Shown piece by piece: positions 35,830-38,295 of a DNA stretch of 38,295 nt. Positions within the stretch are counted from its first letter, which is position 1, and every line of letters begins with the position of its first letter. The translations under genes were made by a program, and so were the position numbers. Under the pieces are notes generated by a model, which made no database searches, was not told where the DNA came from, and was given only the letters and a program-made list of their open reading frames with translations. The stretch is from Rhodococcus sp. 105337 (GTDB taxonomy: Bacteria > Actinomycetota > Actinomycetes > Mycobacteriales > Mycobacteriaceae): NCBI RefSeq assembly GCF_012844225.1, contig NZ_JABAGQ010000018.1, positions 1 through 38,295 of the forward strand, read 5' to 3'.

Positions 35830-36978
35830 ATGGCGCAGATTCGCGAGATCGACATCGGAGAAGCCCGGACACGGTTCGCTCGGGGCTGGCATTGCCTCGG
35901 GCTCAGCAGGACGTTCGCCGACGGGCGTCCTCACGCCGTCGAAGCCTTCGGCACCAAACTGGTGGTCTGGGCCGACAGCAAGGGCGAACTGAACGTGCTC
36001 GACGGCTACTGCCGCCACATGGGCGGTGACCTCACCCAGGGCGAGATCAAGGGCGACTCGGTGGCGTGCCCGTTCCACGACTGGCGCTGGGGTGGCAACG
36101 GCAAGTGCACCGAGATCCCGTATTCGCGCCGAGTTCCCCCGCTGGCACGCACCCGCGCCTGGACCACGATGGTCAAGCACGGCCAGTTGTTCGTGTGGAA
36201 CGACCCCGAGGGTAATCCGCCGCCCACCGAGGTCACGATTCCCGACATCGAGCACCACGGCACGGGCGAATGGACGGACTGGACCTGGAACCAGATCCTC
36301 ATCGAGGGCGCCAACTGCCGGGAGATCATCGACAACGTCGTGGATATGGCGCACTTCTACTACATCCACTTCGCGTTCCCGACCTTCTTCAAGAACGTGT
36401 TCGAAGGCCATATCGCGGAGCAGTACCTCAACACGCGCGGCCGGCCCGACAAGGGGATGTCGACGCAATACGGGCTCGAATCGACCCTCGAATCGTACGC
36501 GGCGTACTACGGGCCCTCCTACATGATCAACCCGATGACCAACAGCTACGGCGGATACAACGTCGAGTCGGTACTGATCAACTGCCACTACCCCGTAACG
36601 CACGACTCGTTCATGCTGCAGTACGGCATCATCGTGAAGAAGCCGACCGGGATGTCCGACGAGCAGTCGGACAAACTGGCGGCAAAGTTCACCGAGGGGA
36701 TCGGCGAAGGTTTCCTCCAGGACGTGGAGATCTGGAAGAACAAGACCAAGATCGAGAACCCCTTGCTGTGCGACGAGGACGGCCCCGTTTACCAGCTCCG
36801 TCGCTGGTATGAGCAGTTCTATGTCGACGTCGCCGATGTCACCGAAAAGATGACGGGCCGTTTCGAATTCGAGGTCGACACCGCCAAGGCCAACGAGTCC
36901 TGGGAAAAAGAGGTCGCCGAGAATCTGGCGCGCAAGTCGGCAGAAGAGAAGTCCGGCAAGCAGGAAGCCGAGGTCTGA
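35830..36978 (+). CDS. kshA: KshA, oxygenase of 3-ketosteroid 9alpha-hydroxylase
   Basis: A 382-residue Rieske non-heme iron oxygenase that, with the reductase KshB, hydroxylates C9 of ADD or AD and so triggers ring B opening. The Rieske ligands are Cys61, His63, Cys80, His83 (YCRHMGGDL, CPFHDWRWGG); the iron site is NVVDMAHFYYIHF (His175, His180). Rhodococci carry several kshA copies; this one sits with the hsa operon. kshB is not in the window. The downstream small gene starts two bases after its stop. Confidence 0.94.
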   Translation: MAQIREIDIGEARTRFARGWHCLGLSRTFADGRPHAVEAFGTKLVVWADSKGELNVLDGYCRHMGGDLTQGEIKGDSVACPFHDWRWGGNGKCTEIPYSRRVPPLARTRAWTTMVKHGQLFVWNDPEGNPPPTEVTIPDIEHHGTGEWTDWTWNQILIEGANCREIIDNVVDMAHFYYIHFAFPTFFKNVFEGHIAEQYLNTRGRPDKGMSTQYGLESTLESYAAYYGPSYMINPMTNSYGGYNVESVLINCHYPVTHDSFMLQYGIIVKKPTGMSDEQSDKLAAKFTEGIGEGFLQDVEIWKNKTKIENPLLCDEDGPVYQLRRWYEQFYVDVADVTEKMTGRFEFEVDTAKANESWEKEVAENLARKSAEEKSGKQEAEV

Positions 36979-36980
36979 CG

Positions 36981-37337
36981 ATGAGTTCCTCGACCCGGCA
37001 GAGAAGATGGGCGAAGTCACCGGATTTCGCCGATCGGCCCGATCGGGTCGAGGCCATCGCCACCCAGACCGCAATCGACAAGATCAACTATCTCGATTCC
37101 GGTCAGCACGAGGTGAGATGTCGCCGGTGCGGCACGTGTGTGCTGGTGCGTAAGAACAGCTACAAACACACCAGCGTGCAGTGGCAGGAGAATCCCGACG
37201 CGGTGTGCCCCACCTTCCGCGACTCCGGCGTAGTCCCCGGTGCGTCGATCAGCCCCCGCGAAGGGTGCCCGCAGTTGCAGGCTTCCATCGATCAGGCCGT
37301 GCTCGACGGAACGATCAACGTTCCCGACGCGTCGTAG
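36981..37337 (+). CDS. Small Cys-containing protein co-transcribed with kshA
   Basis: A 118-residue protein of unknown function starting two bases after kshA. VRCRRCGTCVLVRKNSYKHTS gives a CxxCxxC-like cluster (three Cys within seven residues); further cysteines lie in DAVCPTF and EGCPQLQ. It could bind zinc or an iron-sulfur cluster. M. tuberculosis also has a small uncharacterised gene (Rv3527) next to kshA, but I cannot verify that they are homologous. Its placement suggests a role in KshA maturation or electron transfer, which is inference. Confidence 0.8.
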   Translation: MSSSTRQRRWAKSPDFADRPDRVEAIATQTAIDKINYLDSGQHEVRCRRCGTCVLVRKNSYKHTSVQWQENPDAVCPTFRDSGVVPGASISPREGCPQLQASIDQAVLDGTINVPDAS

Positions 37338-37343
37338 AAGGCG

Positions 37344-38069
37344 TCACTCTCGCGCGACGGGCACGCACTCGTCGAGCAGGGCCACGATGTCGCGCCACGC
37401 CCGGTCCGCGTGGCGCGCATGGTAACCGACGCCGGGAAGTACGACCTGCCCGTCCGTCGGGTGGTGGAAGGCATGCAACGCACCGCCGTAGACCACCAGG
37501 CGCCAGTCGACGCGCGCGTCCTGCATCTCGGCCGCGAACGCATCCCGCTGCGCCGGCGGCATGATCGGATCCTCCGATCCCACCCCGGCCCACACCGGGC
37601 ACCGAATGCGCGTGGCCCCGCCGAGCCTTCCGGTGGTCAGCGCGTTGATCGTTCCGATCGCGCGCAGGTCCGCGCCGTCACGCCCCAGTTCCAGCGCGAT
37701 CGCACCGCCGGTGCCGTAGCCGACCGCCGCGATCCGCTCCGGATCGGTCCGTGGCTCCGCGCGCACCACATCCAGCGCCGCCCGGCCCATGGCCAGCATC
37801 CGGCCGGGGTCCGCGAGCAAGGGTGTCAGGTACGCGAGCATCTCCGCCGGGTCGGAGAACCAGCGCCCACCGTTGTGATCGAAAGCGAAAGCGACGTAGC
37901 CGAGTTCGGCGAGGGCGTCGGCCCGCCGCCGCTGGAAGTCGTTCAGCCCGGGCCCTTCCGGTCCGATCAGGACCACAGGCCGGAGGTCGGCACCGCTCGG
38001 CAGAGCCAGGTGTCCGACCATCGTCAGGCCGTCCGCCGGATACTCGACCGTACGCGTGGCGATCGTCAT
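37344..38069 (-). CDS. Dienelactone-hydrolase-like alpha/beta protein lacking the usual nucleophile
   Basis: A 241-residue DLH-family protein. The fold markers are intact: IGPEGPGLNDFQRRRADALAELGYVAFAFD, Asp167 in GSEDPIMPP and His199 in GALHAFHHP. The nucleophile elbow, normally GxCxGG or GxSxGG, reads VGYGTGGA, with Gly119 where Cys or Ser should be. Either the protein is not a hydrolase or it uses another residue. ATG 38069 is the start. It converges on the small kshA-linked gene with six bases between stops. Confidence 0.82.
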   Translation of the reverse strand: MTIATRTVEYPADGLTMVGHLALPSGADLRPVVLIGPEGPGLNDFQRRRADALAELGYVAFAFDHNGGRWFSDPAEMLAYLTPLLADPGRMLAMGRAALDVVRAEPRTDPERIAAVGYGTGGAIALELGRDGADLRAIGTINALTTGRLGGATRIRCPVWAGVGSEDPIMPPAQRDAFAAEMQDARVDWRLVVYGGALHAFHHPTDGQVVLPGVGYHARHADRAWRDIVALLDECVPVARE

Positions 38070-38182
38070 GAATTCGGACTGTAGCGAGCGCCCGGCCCGA
38101 TCGTGCGGTATTCAGCCCGGCAAAGATAACGGGCCCCTCGCCGTCCCCCGCCCGCATCTTGTCCTGGGGCACAACCCAACGC

Positions 38183-38218
38183 ACACATCCCCGGCGAAAG
38201 AGTTCGCCGGGGATGTGT
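38183..38218 (-). terminator. Strong hairpin, probably terminator of a gene to the right
   Basis: ACACATCCCCGGCGAA and TTCGCCGGGGATGTGT form a perfect 16-bp stem with an AGAG loop. It lies just downstream, on the minus strand, of a possible stop codon at 38226-38228. Confidence 0.75.
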
Positions 38219-38225
38219 CGGGATA

Positions 38226-38295
38226 TCACTTCACAGTGGCCGTTCGGAACAGTGGACGGGGCAGAACACGTCGTTCGGTCGCCGTCCCCCACCGG
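38226..38295 (-). CDS. Possible C-terminal end of a gene continuing beyond the window
   Basis: On the minus strand an open frame enters from the edge and ends at TGA 38228-38226, reading RVLPRPLFRTATVK at its end, eight bases before the strong hairpin at 38183-38218. Only about 23 residues are visible, so the product cannot be named and coding is inferred mainly from the terminator's position. Confidence 0.3.
   Translation of the reverse strand, partial: RWGTATERRVLPRPLFRTATVK

Overview
This window is high-GC actinobacterial DNA, most likely from Rhodococcus or a close mycolic-acid relative. It carries both steroid-catabolism blocks known from Mycobacterium tuberculosis and Rhodococcus: the KstR2-type cluster for the last two steroid rings (C/D, the HIP pathway) and a KstR-type cluster for rings A/B (hsaADCB, kshA). 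A mycolate/cyclopropane methyltransferase and the predominance of coupled GTGA/ATGA gene overlaps fit the same lineage. Assignments rest on remembered family sequences and motifs; no database search was run.

Positions 1-4461: a thiolase (cut by the window edge) diverges from echA20-ipdA-ipdB-ipdC, with a palindromic KstR2-type operator at 902-919 and a perfect 15-bp terminator stem after ipdC. Positions 4589-11292 hold general genes: a secreted CocE/PepX-type hydrolase, a cyclopropane-fatty-acid-synthase-like methyltransferase, a long non-coding leader in front of a small MerR-type regulator, a CstA carbon-starvation/pyruvate-type transporter coupled to a YbdD-like small protein, and a DUF2277 protein. 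Positions 11396-20932 are the rest of the HIP pathway: fadE30-ipdF-kstR2-fadA6 on the minus strand and fadD3-echA13-fadE31-fadE32-fadE33 on the plus strand, diverging from a second KstR2-type operator at 15311-15328. Together with the first block they can activate HIP with CoA, shorten its side chain, open rings D and C and thiolyse the product.

Positions 21070-22755 carry an aldo/keto reductase and an acetoacetate-decarboxylase-like protein preceded by a near-match KstR box. Positions 22834-30763 are an accessory catabolic region placed between the two steroid blocks. It holds a GntR/FCD regulator, two adjacent Asp/Glu-racemase / arylmalonate-decarboxylase-superfamily enzymes, a D-2-hydroxyacid dehydrogenase, an amidase, a DUF3830 protein and a class III aminotransferase. 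Two identical GATTGTTGACAAT palindromes lie in front of the divergent promoters of this region, which suggests a single GntR-controlled regulon for an unknown amide or amino-acid-like substrate. This is the best candidate for an undescribed system. Inside it sits an independent quinone oxidoreductase / HxlR pair resembling the C. glutamicum qor2-qorR pair, with a perfect 20-bp palindrome.

Positions 31001-38295: a PRC-barrel protein with a repetitive tail, a bidirectional terminator, then hsaA-hsaD-hsaC-hsaB (minus) diverging from kshA plus a small Cys-containing protein (plus) with two KstR boxes between them, a dienelactone-hydrolase-like protein that lacks the usual nucleophile, a strong terminator hairpin and possibly the 3' end of a further minus-strand gene. 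No rRNA, tRNA, transposase, integrase or CRISPR array was seen. The only gene-free stretch longer than 300 bases is 7591-8011, described below.
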